From contig NZ_JASNJE010000013.1 in NCBI RefSeq assembly GCF_030164465.1, positions 1-64,000 on the forward strand: DNA of 64,000 nt, read 5' to 3'. Shown here in pieces: positions 17,644 through 26,194 of this stretch (the first letter of the stretch is position 1; each line of letters opens with the position of its first letter). The DNA is from Sedimentitalea xiamensis. Lineage in GTDB: Bacteria > Pseudomonadota > Alphaproteobacteria > Rhodobacterales > Rhodobacteraceae. The notes below the pieces were generated by a model. It saw only the letters and a program-made list of their open reading frames with translations, ran no database searches and was not told the DNA's origin. The position numbers and the translations under genes were made by a program.

Positions 17644-18788
17644 GCGAAGACCATCCCCTCCCCGACCAGGTTCCCGGCGCGCCGCATCCGCGCGAAACCC
17701 GGACCCTTTTCGGGCAGGACGCCGCCCAGGATGCGTTTCTCGAAGCGTTCAATTCCGGCCGGATGCATCACGCCTGGCTGCTGACCGGCCCGCGCGGCGT
17801 CGGAAAGGCGACCCTGGCCTGGCGCATGGCCAGGTTCTTGCTCGCGACGCCCCCCGCCGCCGGTGCCGGATTGTTCGGTGCGCCCCTTCCGGCCACATCG
17901 CTGGACATTGACCCGGAACATCCGGTCGCTCGCCGCATTCTCGCCGGAGCAGAGCCGGGACTGGCCGCCATTACCCGCACGGTCAACGAGAAAACCGACC
18001 GGATGCGCAACGAGATCGTGGTCGAGGACATCCGCCGCCTGTCGCGTTTTTTCGGCCTGTCCGCCGCGGATGGCGGGCATCGCGTCGTTATCGTGGACGA
18101 CGCGGATGAAATGAACACATCGGCGGCCAATGCGCTGCTGAAGATGCTGGAAGAACCCCCGGCCCGCACCACTCTTCTTCTGGTGTCGCATCAGCCTTCG
18201 GGGCTTCTGCCGACGATCCGGTCCCGCTGCCGCACCCTGCGCCTGCGCCCGCTGGATACCGGCGGCATGCAGTCCGCGCTGGCGCAGATCGGGCTGGAAA
18301 CGCCCCGCTCTGCCGACGAACTGGTGCATCTGGCCACGCTGGCCTCCGGATCGGTCGGCGCGGCGCTGCGATTGATCAATCTTGGCGGGTTGCAGACCTA
18401 CAGCGAACTGGTTGCGATTCTCTCTTCGCTGCCCCGGCTCGACCGGGTCCAGGCGCTCGCCCTGGCCGATGCGGCGGCGGCGCGTGGCGCATCGGACCGT
18501 TTTGATCTGCTCCTGACCCTCATCGACATCCTGCTGGTCCGGCTGGCACGCACCGGGGCGAGCGGCACTGCCCCGCTCCCCGAAGCCGCGGCGGGCGAAG
18601 CGGCGGTGCTCGCACGCCTGTCGGACACCGTCCGCATGGGACGGTCCTGGGCCGATATCGCGGCGACGATCACCGCGCGCGGCCGCCACGGGCAAGCGGT
18701 CAACCTTGACCCCGCCGCGCTGGTCCTAGATACGGTTTTCAAGATTCAGGAAACTGCGGCGGGCGCCCCCCGCGCCCCGAGGCCATGA
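17640..18788 (+). CDS. holB: DNA polymerase III subunit delta'
   Basis: HolB is part of the clamp loader that places the beta clamp on DNA. The 382-residue AAA+ protein has the Walker A region LLTGPRGVGKATLAWRMA, the VVIVDDADEMNTSAANALLK Walker B/sensor region, and the SRC motif in TIRSRCRTL. The ATG overlaps the tmk stop (ATGA) and the stop overlaps tatD. The order tmk-holB-tatD-MBL is a conserved bacterial arrangement. Confidence 0.95.
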   Translation: MSEDHPLPDQVPGAPHPRETRTLFGQDAAQDAFLEAFNSGRMHHAWLLTGPRGVGKATLAWRMARFLLATPPAAGAGLFGAPLPATSLDIDPEHPVARRILAGAEPGLAAITRTVNEKTDRMRNEIVVEDIRRLSRFFGLSAADGGHRVVIVDDADEMNTSAANALLKMLEEPPARTTLLLVSHQPSGLLPTIRSRCRTLRLRPLDTGGMQSALAQIGLETPRSADELVHLATLASGSVGAALRLINLGGLQTYSELVAILSSLPRLDRVQALALADAAAARGASDRFDLLLTLIDILLVRLARTGASGTAPLPEAAAGEAAVLARLSDTVRMGRSWADIAATITARGRHGQAVNLDPAALVLDTVFKIQETAAGAPRAPRP

Positions 18789-19591
18789 CCGACACACCCG
18801 AAATCACCGACAGCCACTGCCACCTCGATTTCCCCGATTTCGACGGCCACCTGGACCAGATCATCGCCAATGCCGCTGCAGCCGGCGTCACGCGCATGGT
18901 CACGATCTGCACCCGTTTGCGCAATGAACCCGCCGTGCGCGCCATCGCGGAGGCGCATGCCCCTGTGTTCTATGCCGCCGGCACCCACCCGATGAGCGCG
19001 GCGCAGGAACCGCTGGCCACGGTCGACGAACTGATCGCGCTGGCCCGGCACCCGAAATGCGTCGGGATCGGAGAGACCGGGCTGGACTATCATTACACGG
19101 CCGACAGCGCCGAGATCCAGCAGCACAGCCTGCGCCGCCATATCGCGGCGGCCCGCGACACCGGCCTGCCGCTCATCATCCATGCACGCGATGCCGACGC
19201 TGACATTGCCCGCATCCTGACCGAAGAACACCGCAATGGCGCCTATTCATGCGTCATGCATTGCTTTTCCTCGGGTGCCGGTCTGGCCCGCGCGGCGCTC
19301 GACCTTGGGTTCTACCTGTCGATGTCGGGAATCGCCGCCTTTCCCAAGAGCCAGGAGTTGCGGGACATCTTCGCAGCCGCCCCGATCGACCGCATTCTCG
19401 TGGAAACCGACGCGCCTTACCTGGCGCCGCCGCCCCATCGCGGCAAACGCAATGAACCCGCGTATACCGCGCACACGGCCCGCAAGGGCGCCGAGGTCTT
19501 CGGCCTCAGCTACGCCGAATTCGCCGCCCGGACCCAGGAGAATTTCGACCGGTTGTTCTCCAAGGCGGCCCGGTTCGAGGCCGCCGCCTGA
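18785..19591 (+). CDS. TatD family metal-dependent hydrolase
   Basis: A 268-residue TIM-barrel deoxyribonuclease-like enzyme. The metal-binding motif DSHCHLDF opens the protein, followed by GIGETGLDYHY, PLIIHARDAD, SCVMHCFSSG and the late ILVETDAPYLAP with GKRNEPAY. TatD proteins act as 3'-5' exonucleases in DNA repair and quality control. It overlaps holB and shares its stop region with the next gene. Confidence 0.94.
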   Translation: MTDTPEITDSHCHLDFPDFDGHLDQIIANAAAAGVTRMVTICTRLRNEPAVRAIAEAHAPVFYAAGTHPMSAAQEPLATVDELIALARHPKCVGIGETGLDYHYTADSAEIQQHSLRRHIAAARDTGLPLIIHARDADADIARILTEEHRNGAYSCVMHCFSSGAGLARAALDLGFYLSMSGIAAFPKSQELRDIFAAAPIDRILVETDAPYLAPPPHRGKRNEPAYTAHTARKGAEVFGLSYAEFAARTQENFDRLFSKAARFEAAA

Positions 19592-20388
19592 TGACCGACC
19601 TGCGGTTCACCATTCTCGGCTGCGGCTCCTCCGGCGGTGTGCCGCGCCTTGGCGGGCATTGGGGCGATTGCGATCCGAACAATCCGAAGAACCGCCGCCG
19701 CCGCTGCTCCATGCTGGTGGAACGCGACGGGCCTGACGGCACCACCAGCGTTCTGATCGATACCTCGCCGGACCTGCGCAGCCAGTTGCTGGACACCGGC
19801 ACCGGACGGCTCGACGGGGTGGTCTATACCCACGGCCACGCGGACCATGTCCATGGCATAGACGACCTGCGGATGATCGTGTTCAATATGCGCGCCCGTG
19901 TGCCCGTCTGGGCCGATGGCGACACCCAGAACGACCTGATCAGCAAGTTCGGCTATGCCTTTGTCCAGCCCAAGGGGTCGCCCTATCCGCCGATCCTCAG
20001 GCTGAACACCATCGACGGCCCGTTCGAGATCGACGGTCCCGGAGGACCGGTGCCCTTTCACCCCGTCAAGGTCGGACACGGCTCCATAGACGCGCTCGGC
20101 TTCCGCATCGGACGCCTGGCCTATCTGCCCGACGTGGCTGAAATCTATGACGACTCCTGGGCGGAACTCCAGGATCTGGACTGCTGGATCGTCGATGCCT
20201 TGCGCCGAACACCGCATCCCACGCACGCGCATCTGGCGCAGTCGCTGGACTGGATCGAGCGGGCGAAACCCAAGCAAGCAATTCTGACCAACATGCATAT
20301 CGACATGGATTTCGACACCGTGACCGCGGAAACGCCGGACCATGTAAGCTGCGCCTACGACGGTCTGACCCTGACCGTGCCGATGTGA
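19591..20388 (+). CDS. MBL-fold metallo-hydrolase (PhnP/RNase Z-like)
   Basis: A 265-residue metallo-beta-lactamase-fold hydrolase. It starts with ILGCGSSGGVPRLGGHWG, typical of the PhnP-like group, and carries the zinc motif THGHADHVHG, a later HPVKVGHGS and a C-terminal TNMHIDMDFD. It is the last gene of the tmk-holB-tatD run, where such proteins are commonly encoded and are thought to act on cyclic phosphodiesters or RNA; the substrate here is unknown. Confidence 0.9.
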   Translation: MTDLRFTILGCGSSGGVPRLGGHWGDCDPNNPKNRRRRCSMLVERDGPDGTTSVLIDTSPDLRSQLLDTGTGRLDGVVYTHGHADHVHGIDDLRMIVFNMRARVPVWADGDTQNDLISKFGYAFVQPKGSPYPPILRLNTIDGPFEIDGPGGPVPFHPVKVGHGSIDALGFRIGRLAYLPDVAEIYDDSWAELQDLDCWIVDALRRTPHPTHAHLAQSLDWIERAKPKQAILTNMHIDMDFDTVTAETPDHVSCAYDGLTLTVPM

Positions 20389-20467
20389 GTACCGCCATCC
20401 GCCTCACCTGTTCGCACATATCCGGGCTGGAGCATCCCTCCAACGGTGCAACATATGACGGAATCCC

Positions 20468-21400
20468 ATGTTCCAGACCCTGATCGATGTTATTCTGCCG
20501 GTTTTCCTGGTCATCGGCGCCGGCTATGCGGCAACCCGCACGCGGTTCTTCAACGATCTGCAGATCGACGCGCTGATGCGTTTTACCCAGCAGTTCGCGA
20601 TTCCCTGCCTGCTGTTCCGCGCCATCGCCCATATCGACCTGTCCGCCGGATTCGACCCGCGTCTTCTCGCGAGCTTCTACACCGGGGCGGCCCTGTGTTT
20701 CCTGCTCGGTATCGCCGGCGGACGCCTGTTCTTCCGGCGCGACTGGGAAGACTGCATCGCCATCGGCTTCTGCTGCCTGTTCTCGAACTCCGTGCTGCTC
20801 GGTCTGCCGATCACCGAACGCGCCTATGGCCCGGACAGTCTGACTGGCAACTACGCGATCATCGCGTTTCATGCGCCTTTCTGCTACGCGCTCGGGATCA
20901 CGTCGATGGAAATCGTGCGCAACCGCGGCGCTGGCGGGTTGGGAACCCTGCGCGCCACCTTCAGCGCGATGTTCCGCAACGTGCTGATCTTGGGTATCGG
21001 TCTCGGGTTCATCTTCAATGTCACCGGTTTGCCCATCCCCGGCGTCATCGACGACGCGCTCGGCCTGATCATCCGCGCCGCGCTGCCCTGCGCCCTCTTC
21101 GCACTTGGCGGGTTGCTCGTGCAATACCGTCCCGAAGGCGACCTGCGCACCATCGCCTATGTCTGCATGATTTCGCTTATGATCCACCCGGCCCTGGTCT
21201 GGGCCTTTGGCAAGTCTCTCTCGCTGCAACAGGACCTGTTTCGCTCGGCAATTCTGAACGCATCCATGGCGCCCGGAGTCAATGCCTATATCTTCGCAAA
21301 CATGTATGGACGGGCCAAACGGGTAGCCGCTTCTTCGGTGCTGATCGCCACGGGCAGTTCGGTCTTCACGATCTGGATGTGGCTCACTCTCCTGAATTAA
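20468..21400 (+). CDS. AEC family transporter
   Basis: A 310-residue integral membrane protein of the auxin efflux carrier family with about ten hydrophobic helices in two five-helix repeats. Typical features are the opening DVILPVFLVIGAGYAATR and the mid-protein NSVLLGLPI block. Bacterial members export or import small organic acids. It is convergent with the racemase-like gene, whose 3' end overlaps by 4 bp. Confidence 0.88.
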   Translation: MFQTLIDVILPVFLVIGAGYAATRTRFFNDLQIDALMRFTQQFAIPCLLFRAIAHIDLSAGFDPRLLASFYTGAALCFLLGIAGGRLFFRRDWEDCIAIGFCCLFSNSVLLGLPITERAYGPDSLTGNYAIIAFHAPFCYALGITSMEIVRNRGAGGLGTLRATFSAMFRNVLILGIGLGFIFNVTGLPIPGVIDDALGLIIRAALPCALFALGGLLVQYRPEGDLRTIAYVCMISLMIHPALVWAFGKSLSLQQDLFRSAILNASMAPGVNAYIFANMYGRAKRVAASSVLIATGSSVFTIWMWLTLLN

Positions 21401-22089
21401 CCAAAGGCCGGCGGTGCCAGCCCGGACTGGAACCAGTTGAGGAAACTGACGATCGAATAGACCGGCAAACCCGTGTCTGCGGCGATATCCGCCGCAAAGG
21501 GCCCCATGTTCGTGCACTCCAGCACGATTGCCCCAAGGTCCGGATGCGCCGCCGCAAGCGACCGGGCGGCAGCGACATTGTCCCGCCGCGCCAGGTTCAC
21601 GTCCAGTTCGAACCGGTTTTCCAGGATCGCACGGGTGAATTCCCGCCCGCCTTCCGTCGTCCCGATCGGGGTGTCGTCGGGCACGTTGGCCTTCGCCAGA
21701 AGTTCGGCCGTCAGCGTCGATGCGCAGATCGTCAGAATCCCCGCGCGCTGTCCAGCCGGCAGAACCCGGTTCACCATCTCGACCTGCATCAGAGACGACG
21801 TGGCGACCGGCACCGAAAGCGCCACCGCCAATTCGTCCTGAAACATCGACAGGAAGCCGCAGGTCGTGGTTATCCCCGTCGCGCCGTCCCTGACCAGTTC
21901 ACGGCCGGCATCTATGAAAGGCCCCAGAAGATCCGGATCTTGCCGCATCACGACCCGATCGGGAGTGGCGCCGCGGACAATACCGTAGCGGACAGGGAAC
22001 GGCCATGTTGCCGGATTGCCCACATCCCCCGGAAGGCGCGGAAACCGAGAATCCAGCATCAGAATGCCGACAGTTGCCTCAGGCTTCAT
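21397..22089 (-). CDS. Aspartate/glutamate racemase family protein
   Basis: A 230-residue protein of the Asp/Glu/hydantoin racemase superfamily. The two cysteines expected in the active site are visible in GITTTCGFLSMF and GAIVLECTNMGP. Members racemise amino acids or act on related acids (for example hydantoins or maleate). The substrate is not evident. The start at 22089 is supported by GGTGG just upstream and by the MKPEATVGILMLD start of the fold; the frame upstream is noise. Confidence 0.82.
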   Translation of the reverse strand: MKPEATVGILMLDSRFPRLPGDVGNPATWPFPVRYGIVRGATPDRVVMRQDPDLLGPFIDAGRELVRDGATGITTTCGFLSMFQDELAVALSVPVATSSLMQVEMVNRVLPAGQRAGILTICASTLTAELLAKANVPDDTPIGTTEGGREFTRAILENRFELDVNLARRDNVAAARSLAAAHPDLGAIVLECTNMGPFAADIAADTGLPVYSIVSFLNWFQSGLAPPAFG

Positions 22090-22350
22090 TGTTCCACCAG
22101 GAATCCTTGGCAGGCGGCCGGCCGCCGGCCATGACCCGACCGGAAACAGACCGGCCAGGATCAAGCAGGTCAGAACGCTGCCCCAAGATCAACCCCTGTT
22201 GGCAGGAGATTGGCCGCGCGCCGGCCCTGTCCTGATATCAGGGCTGGGACAAAAGGCCTTCGGCGCGCCACCCGTCACCAGCGAAGGGGTGCCACGAAAG
22301 ATCCCGTGGCAACCCCGTTCAGGCCGAAAAACCAAAGCCCGGCCGTCAGA

Positions 22351-22611
22351 TCATACGCCCAGGGAAGCCGTCGCGCCGGCCCCGGCCATCCAGAGCCGTT
22401 CGCCGTCTTTCAGCTTCATGGCCTGACTCAGGTAGGGCAGCAGTGGATGGCCCTGCGAAATGGCGACAGCAGGTTTCAGGTTGTTCGTGGTCAGCGTCCA
22501 GGTGACGACCCGACCGCCCGTATTGCTCAGAATGACGTCCGTTTCCCCGGCGGCCGTGTACCGGTTGACGGCATCCCAGGTGTCCAGCAGAGTATATGCA
22601 GTTGTGGCCAT
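22351..22611 (-). CDS. Small hypothetical protein
   Basis: An 86-residue protein with no family I recognise. It is mildly hydrophobic and beta-prone (DVILSNTGGRVVTWTLTTNN) and ends in GAGATASLGV. AAGGA lies six bases before the ATG, which supports real translation. The small size and compositional look would fit a phage-type structural or accessory protein, but there is no other phage gene beside it. Confidence 0.55.
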   Translation of the reverse strand: MATTAYTLLDTWDAVNRYTAAGETDVILSNTGGRVVTWTLTTNNLKPAVAISQGHPLLPYLSQAMKLKDGERLWMAGAGATASLGV

Positions 22612-22724
22612 GTCTAATCCTTCGGATCAAAGCCCTGTAAGGACTTGCGGTTGAGTGCGCGACCACAGGCATATGGTCCGCGTCACGGTCCATGGGGTAT
22701 ACAGGGCCATAGTTCAGTCATCCG

Positions 22725-22964
22725 CTAACCGCGCGCCCGCGCCGTTAACACTTGGTCAATCCGCCGAACAAGTTCGCTGAACGGCAGCAGTTTTGTCGTT
22801 GCATCTTCGTACTGCGAGCGCCGGGACGACAAATAGAACCTTCGGAAGCCCGTTGCCCCAAGCGGCATCGCCAAGCGACGCTCCCTCATGCCAAGATCCG
22901 GAAAGTCGCACGGAAGAAAGCGCTCCTGAACAATTTCATCGCCTTTCACAGCGACGAATTTCAA
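22725..22964 (-). CDS. Possible small ORF or gene remnant
   Basis: A 79-residue reading from a TTG start without a clear ribosome binding site. The sequence (FRRFYLSSRRSQYEDATTK and then a charged helical end) looks protein-like rather than random. The lack of a start signal and a stop a few codons upstream suggest the tail of a truncated gene. No function can be assigned. It lies beside the IS200-like element, which may have caused the truncation. Confidence 0.3.
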   Translation of the reverse strand: MKFVAVKGDEIVQERFLPCDFPDLGMRERRLAMPLGATGFRRFYLSSRRSQYEDATTKLLPFSELVRRIDQVLTARARG

Positions 22965-23097
22965 GCCGAATCAATGAAATCAATCGATTTCGTTCCGGGC
23001 ATAAAATCCGAAACCCGGTGATAATATGCGATCCGATCTTCGGCGACGAAAACCCGGAGATGTAAAGTGAACGACACACCGGCTGACGCCGGTGTCA

Positions 23098-23496
23098 TCA
23101 TTTTGCGGAATGTAATTCCAGGTACTGCATGATGATGTCGTCGGTAACGTTGCCCGAGGTGGTCGAGAAATATCCGCGCGCCCGGAAGCGCCTGCCCCGG
23201 TACCGTTTGCGCAGTTCGGGGAACTCCATCTGGATGCGCCGTGAGGAGCGGCCCTTGATCCGCTGCATGACATCCGACAGCGAGAGTTTCGGCGGGATCG
23301 ACAGGAACATGTGGACGTGGTCTCGCGCCAGTACGCCGCGCACGATGTGAACGCCCATTTCGTCACAGGTCTGCCGGATGATCTGCCGGATACGCTCGCG
23401 CATCGGTCCCTGAAGAACCGCGTAACGGTATTTCGTGACCCACAGGACATGGAACCTGTGGTAAAATCGCGTGTGCGCGGATGACGCGTAACGCAT
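23098..23496 (-). CDS. tnpA: IS200/IS605 family transposase TnpA
   Basis: A 132-residue HUH/Y1 transposase. The HUH metal motif is H60-V-H62 (ARDHVHMFLSIPPK), and Y125 in the C-terminal helix (DDIIMQYLELH) is the probable nucleophile. The N-terminal HVLWVTKYRYAVL strand is typical. It moves single-stranded copies by a peel-and-paste route. The ATG at 23496 has AGGAGGAG just upstream, and this ribosome binding site is inside one arm of a long perfect inverted repeat (23497-23562). This would hide it in the mRNA. Confidence 0.92.
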   Translation of the reverse strand: MRYASSAHTRFYHRFHVLWVTKYRYAVLQGPMRERIRQIIRQTCDEMGVHIVRGVLARDHVHMFLSIPPKLSLSDVMQRIKGRSSRRIQMEFPELRKRYRGRRFRARGYFSTTSGNVTDDIIMQYLELHSAK

Positions 23497-23562
23497 GATC
23501 TCTCCTCCTGGATTTTGAAATCGTACCGCCTCCGCGGGTTTCAAAATCCAGGAGGAGAGATC
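23497..23562. repeat. Perfect 24-bp inverted repeat covering the tnpA ribosome binding site
   Basis: Arms at 23497-23520 and 23539-23562 are exact reverse complements, separated by 18 bp. The arm next to tnpA contains its Shine-Dalgarno sequence. In the transcript the site would be locked in a 24-bp stem, consistent with the translational silencing known for IS200. Confidence 0.9.
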
Positions 23563-23690
23563 AGCAATATAGTTGCTGAAGCGGACCGGCTGGAAGCCGG
23601 TGGTTTATCTCCAATAGGTGGAAAATAAAAAAATCCTGGCATCGCCGTCAGGTTTGCTGCGGCTTGGGGACCGGCAATCGCCGAGCGGTA

Positions 23691-24059
23691 TCAGTCCTCG
23701 TCGCGGGTCAGAATTACGAAATGCTTTTCGGTGGTTTCCATGACTTCCCAGTAGCCGCGAAATCCATCGGGGATGAGAAAGCTGCTGCCTGCAGTAAATT
23801 CCCGCCGCGTGCCATCTTCGTGGATCAGAGCACAGCGTCCGCTCAGGATATAGCAGTATTCGTCACGGTTCGTGAAAGCCCGCCATTTTCCAGGTGTTGA
23901 AATCCACTGCCCGACACGCAGTCGTCCGCTCCCATCAGAATAGTGCAGCGCAATCTTCTGTTCTGGATCCCCCTCCAGGACGCGGCCCTCTTCGTCTGCC
24001 AGCCGCCGGGTCTGGACGGTTTTGGCGTCGGCGTTCAGGTCGATGATGTGCCGGGTCAT
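23691..24059 (-). CDS. Cupin-domain protein at the end of the taurine operon
   Basis: A 122-residue small beta-barrel of the Cupin_3/EutQ-like type, with SGRCALIHEDGTRREFTAGSSF around the cupin core. Its ATG overlaps the pta stop by 4 bp, so it is the last gene of the operon. No catalytic metal triad is obvious beyond scattered His/Glu residues. A role in sensing or binding a pathway metabolite is possible but unproven. Confidence 0.8.
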   Translation of the reverse strand: MTRHIIDLNADAKTVQTRRLADEEGRVLEGDPEQKIALHYSDGSGRLRVGQWISTPGKWRAFTNRDEYCYILSGRCALIHEDGTRREFTAGSSFLIPDGFRGYWEVMETTEKHFVILTRDED

Positions 24060-25084
24060 GCCGTGGTCTCCGGATCACGCTGCTGCGCCGCATCCGCCTG
24101 CGCCGCCGTCACGGCGATCATGTGCAGGATGTCTTCGGACGAACAGCCGCGCGACAGATCGTTGGCGGGCTTGGCCAAGCCTTGAAGAATCGGTCCGATC
24201 GCAACAGCACCGCCGACCCGCTGAGCGATCTTGTAAGCGATGTTGCCGCTTTCGAGGTTCGGAAAGATGAACACGTTGGCCTCGCCCTTGAGCGGCGAAT
24301 CCGCCGCCTTGGCGGAGGCCACTCCCGGTTCAAAAGCGGCATCGAACTGCAACTCGCCGTCGATAAGAAGGTTCGGATAGGCCGCCTTCGCCCGTGCCGT
24401 CGCCTCGACGACCTTGGAAACCGACGCATGGCTGGCGCTGCCGCGGGTGGAAAAGGACAACATCGCAACACGCGGCGTCTCGCCGGTCAGATCGGTCAGC
24501 GACTGTGCCGACGCCCCCGCGATCAGCGCCATTTCCGTGGCATCCGGGTCGATGACCAGCCCGCTGTCGGCAAAGACATGCGCGCCTTTCTTGCTGTGAT
24601 GGCTGGCGCAGAACAGCATCAGGAAAAAGCTCGATACCAGGTTCGCATCCTTGTGCGGACCGATCACCTGGATCGCGGTGCGCACGATGTCGGCGGTGGG
24701 CGCGACGGCCCCGCCGATGGTGCCATCCGCATGTCCGGCAGCGACCAGAGCCGCGGCATAGACATGCGGGTCGCACACGGCCTCACGCGCCAGCTCCGGC
24801 GTCACGCCCTTGCGCTTGCGTTTCTCGTGATACAGCGCCGCCAGTTCGTCGCGCAGGGGCGAATCGACCGGGTCGTGGATCTCGATCCCCGGCAGGATCT
24901 CGTTCCCGGCCCTGGCAAATGCCGACTCTACCTCGGCGCGCGGACCGACCAGAATCAGGCGCGCGATCTTTCTCGCGCGAGCCTGGACCGCCGCTTCCAC
25001 AACACGTGGGTCGGCGCCTTCGCTCAGAACGATCAGACGTTCCGACTTGGCTGCGTTGACCAGCAGCATTTCAAGGGGTTTCAT
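24056..25084 (-). CDS. pta: Phosphate acetyltransferase
   Basis: Pta converts the acetyl phosphate made by Xsc, with CoA, to acetyl-CoA, completing taurine carbon assimilation. The 342-residue protein is the short, single-domain form. It has VLSEGADPRVVEAA near the start, DGTIGGAVAPTADIVRTAIQVIG and the C-terminal NVFIFPNLESGNIAYKI. The ATG at 25084 has GAGGAGG upstream; longer readings overlap the tauZ-type gene. No acetate kinase gene accompanies it, as expected when acetyl phosphate comes from Xsc. Confidence 0.95.
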   Translation of the reverse strand: MKPLEMLLVNAAKSERLIVLSEGADPRVVEAAVQARARKIARLILVGPRAEVESAFARAGNEILPGIEIHDPVDSPLRDELAALYHEKRKRKGVTPELAREAVCDPHVYAAALVAAGHADGTIGGAVAPTADIVRTAIQVIGPHKDANLVSSFFLMLFCASHHSKKGAHVFADSGLVIDPDATEMALIAGASAQSLTDLTGETPRVAMLSFSTRGSASHASVSKVVEATARAKAAYPNLLIDGELQFDAAFEPGVASAKAADSPLKGEANVFIFPNLESGNIAYKIAQRVGGAVAIGPILQGLAKPANDLSRGCSSEDILHMIAVTAAQADAAQQRDPETTA

Positions 25085-25095
25085 CGGATGCCTCC

Positions 25096-26130
25096 TCAGT
25101 GTCCAAGCAGCGCCACGCCGGCCAGCACCAGCACCGCGATAAAGATGGTTTCCGCCACGATCAGGAAAATCGCCTGCCCGCCCACGTCCAGAATGCGCTT
25201 GAGCGAGGTCTTCATGCCGACCGCCGCGATCGAGATCAGCAGCGCCCACCGCGACAGGCTGGACATCGCGTCCGACACCATCGCCGGGATCAGGCCGAAG
25301 GAGTTCAGCGTCGCGAAGAACAGAAAGCCGATCACGAAGAACGGCAGCAGCGGCGGTCGCTTGCCGTCGGTTTCGCCCTCCTGCGCATATCGGCGCACCG
25401 TCAGCGAGATCACCAGAACCACCGGCGCCAGCATCGCGACCCGGATCAGCTTGACAAGAGTCGCGACTTCGCCGGTTTCCTCCGAGACCGAGAACCCGGC
25501 CCCGACCACCTGCGCCACATCATGAATGGTGCCGCCCAGGAAGACGCCCGCCACCTCGTCGGTGAACTCGAAGGTCTGGGCCAGAATAGGATAGGCGATC
25601 ATCGCCACGGTGGACAGCACAGTGACCGACAGGACGGTGAAGATCAGATTGCGTTCGGAATGTTCGTTGCGCGGCAGAACGGCGGAAATCGCCATCGCCG
25701 CCGAAGCGCCGCAGATCGCCACCGACCCGCCGGTCAGAAGACCGAAACGCCAGCCGCGCCCCAGAAGCCGCGCGCCCAGCAAACCGAAACCGATGGTCAG
25801 CACAACGCCCGCGATCACCAGTCCGATCAGGTCGGCGCCCAGCCCGATCATCAGTTCGGCGCTGATCCGCACGCCCAACAGAGCGACGCCGATGCGCAAA
25901 ACCGTACGCGCGGTGAATTCGATGCCCGGTTTGCATGGGCCTTCTTCGGCGAGAAAGTGGAACGCGATGCCCAGCAACAGCGCCAACAGCATCGCCGGAG
26001 CGCCGTAATGTTCGGATATGAACTGCGCGGCAATCGCGATGACCGCGGCCACCAGGAAACCTGGCATGCGGTGTTGCATGCCCTCGCGCAGCTTGAAGAA
26101 TGCCGTCTTCGGGGCCAGGGAGAGTTCCAT
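25096..26130 (-). CDS. tauZ: YeiH-family putative sulfate/sulfite exporter (TauZ type)
   Basis: A 344-residue polytopic membrane protein of the YeiH/YadS family (Cons_hypoth698). It has about ten hydrophobic segments, GPCKPGIEFTARTVLRIGVALLG-type sequence near the start, TGGSVAICGASAAMA and GGTIHDVAQVVGAG. In taurine-degrading Rhodobacterales a membrane protein gene named tauZ sits between xsc and pta. From this context the protein probably exports sulfite or sulfate released by Xsc. The start at 26130 has GAGGTG upstream. Confidence 0.8.
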   Translation of the reverse strand: MELSLAPKTAFFKLREGMQHRMPGFLVAAVIAIAAQFISEHYGAPAMLLALLLGIAFHFLAEEGPCKPGIEFTARTVLRIGVALLGVRISAELMIGLGADLIGLVIAGVVLTIGFGLLGARLLGRGWRFGLLTGGSVAICGASAAMAISAVLPRNEHSERNLIFTVLSVTVLSTVAMIAYPILAQTFEFTDEVAGVFLGGTIHDVAQVVGAGFSVSEETGEVATLVKLIRVAMLAPVVLVISLTVRRYAQEGETDGKRPPLLPFFVIGFLFFATLNSFGLIPAMVSDAMSSLSRWALLISIAAVGMKTSLKRILDVGGQAIFLIVAETIFIAVLVLAGVALLGH

Positions 26131-26157
26131 GACGCACCTCGCAGTTGAAATGAGGAT

Positions 26158-26187
26158 GGATCCCGGCCTCAGCAAGAGGCCGGGACC
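26158..26187 (-). terminator. Strong hairpin between xsc and tauZ
   Basis: Arms 26158-26169 and 26177-26187 pair over about 11 bp, including GGCCT/AGGCC and CCCGG pairs, with a 7-nt loop. It lies in the 64-bp gap between the xsc stop and the tauZ start. There is no long T-tract, so a partial attenuator or mRNA-stabilising element is more likely than a full terminator. Confidence 0.6.
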
Positions 26188-26194
26188 GGAGGGG

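Larger units (their letters stand above)
23070..23610 (-). mobile_element. IS200/IS605-like element, transposase-only
   Basis: A single Y1 transposase gene is bordered by two small hairpins with the same stem (ACCGGC/GCCGGT): one after the gene at about 23074-23094, the other before it at about 23584-23603. Such end hairpins are what IS200/IS605 transposases bind. Borders are approximate because these elements have no inverted repeats or target duplications. Confidence 0.75.

Noticed and set aside
20066-21517. Long minus-strand ORF opposite the MBL and AEC genes
   Set aside because: Antisense shadow across two real genes with a biased, low-complexity composition.
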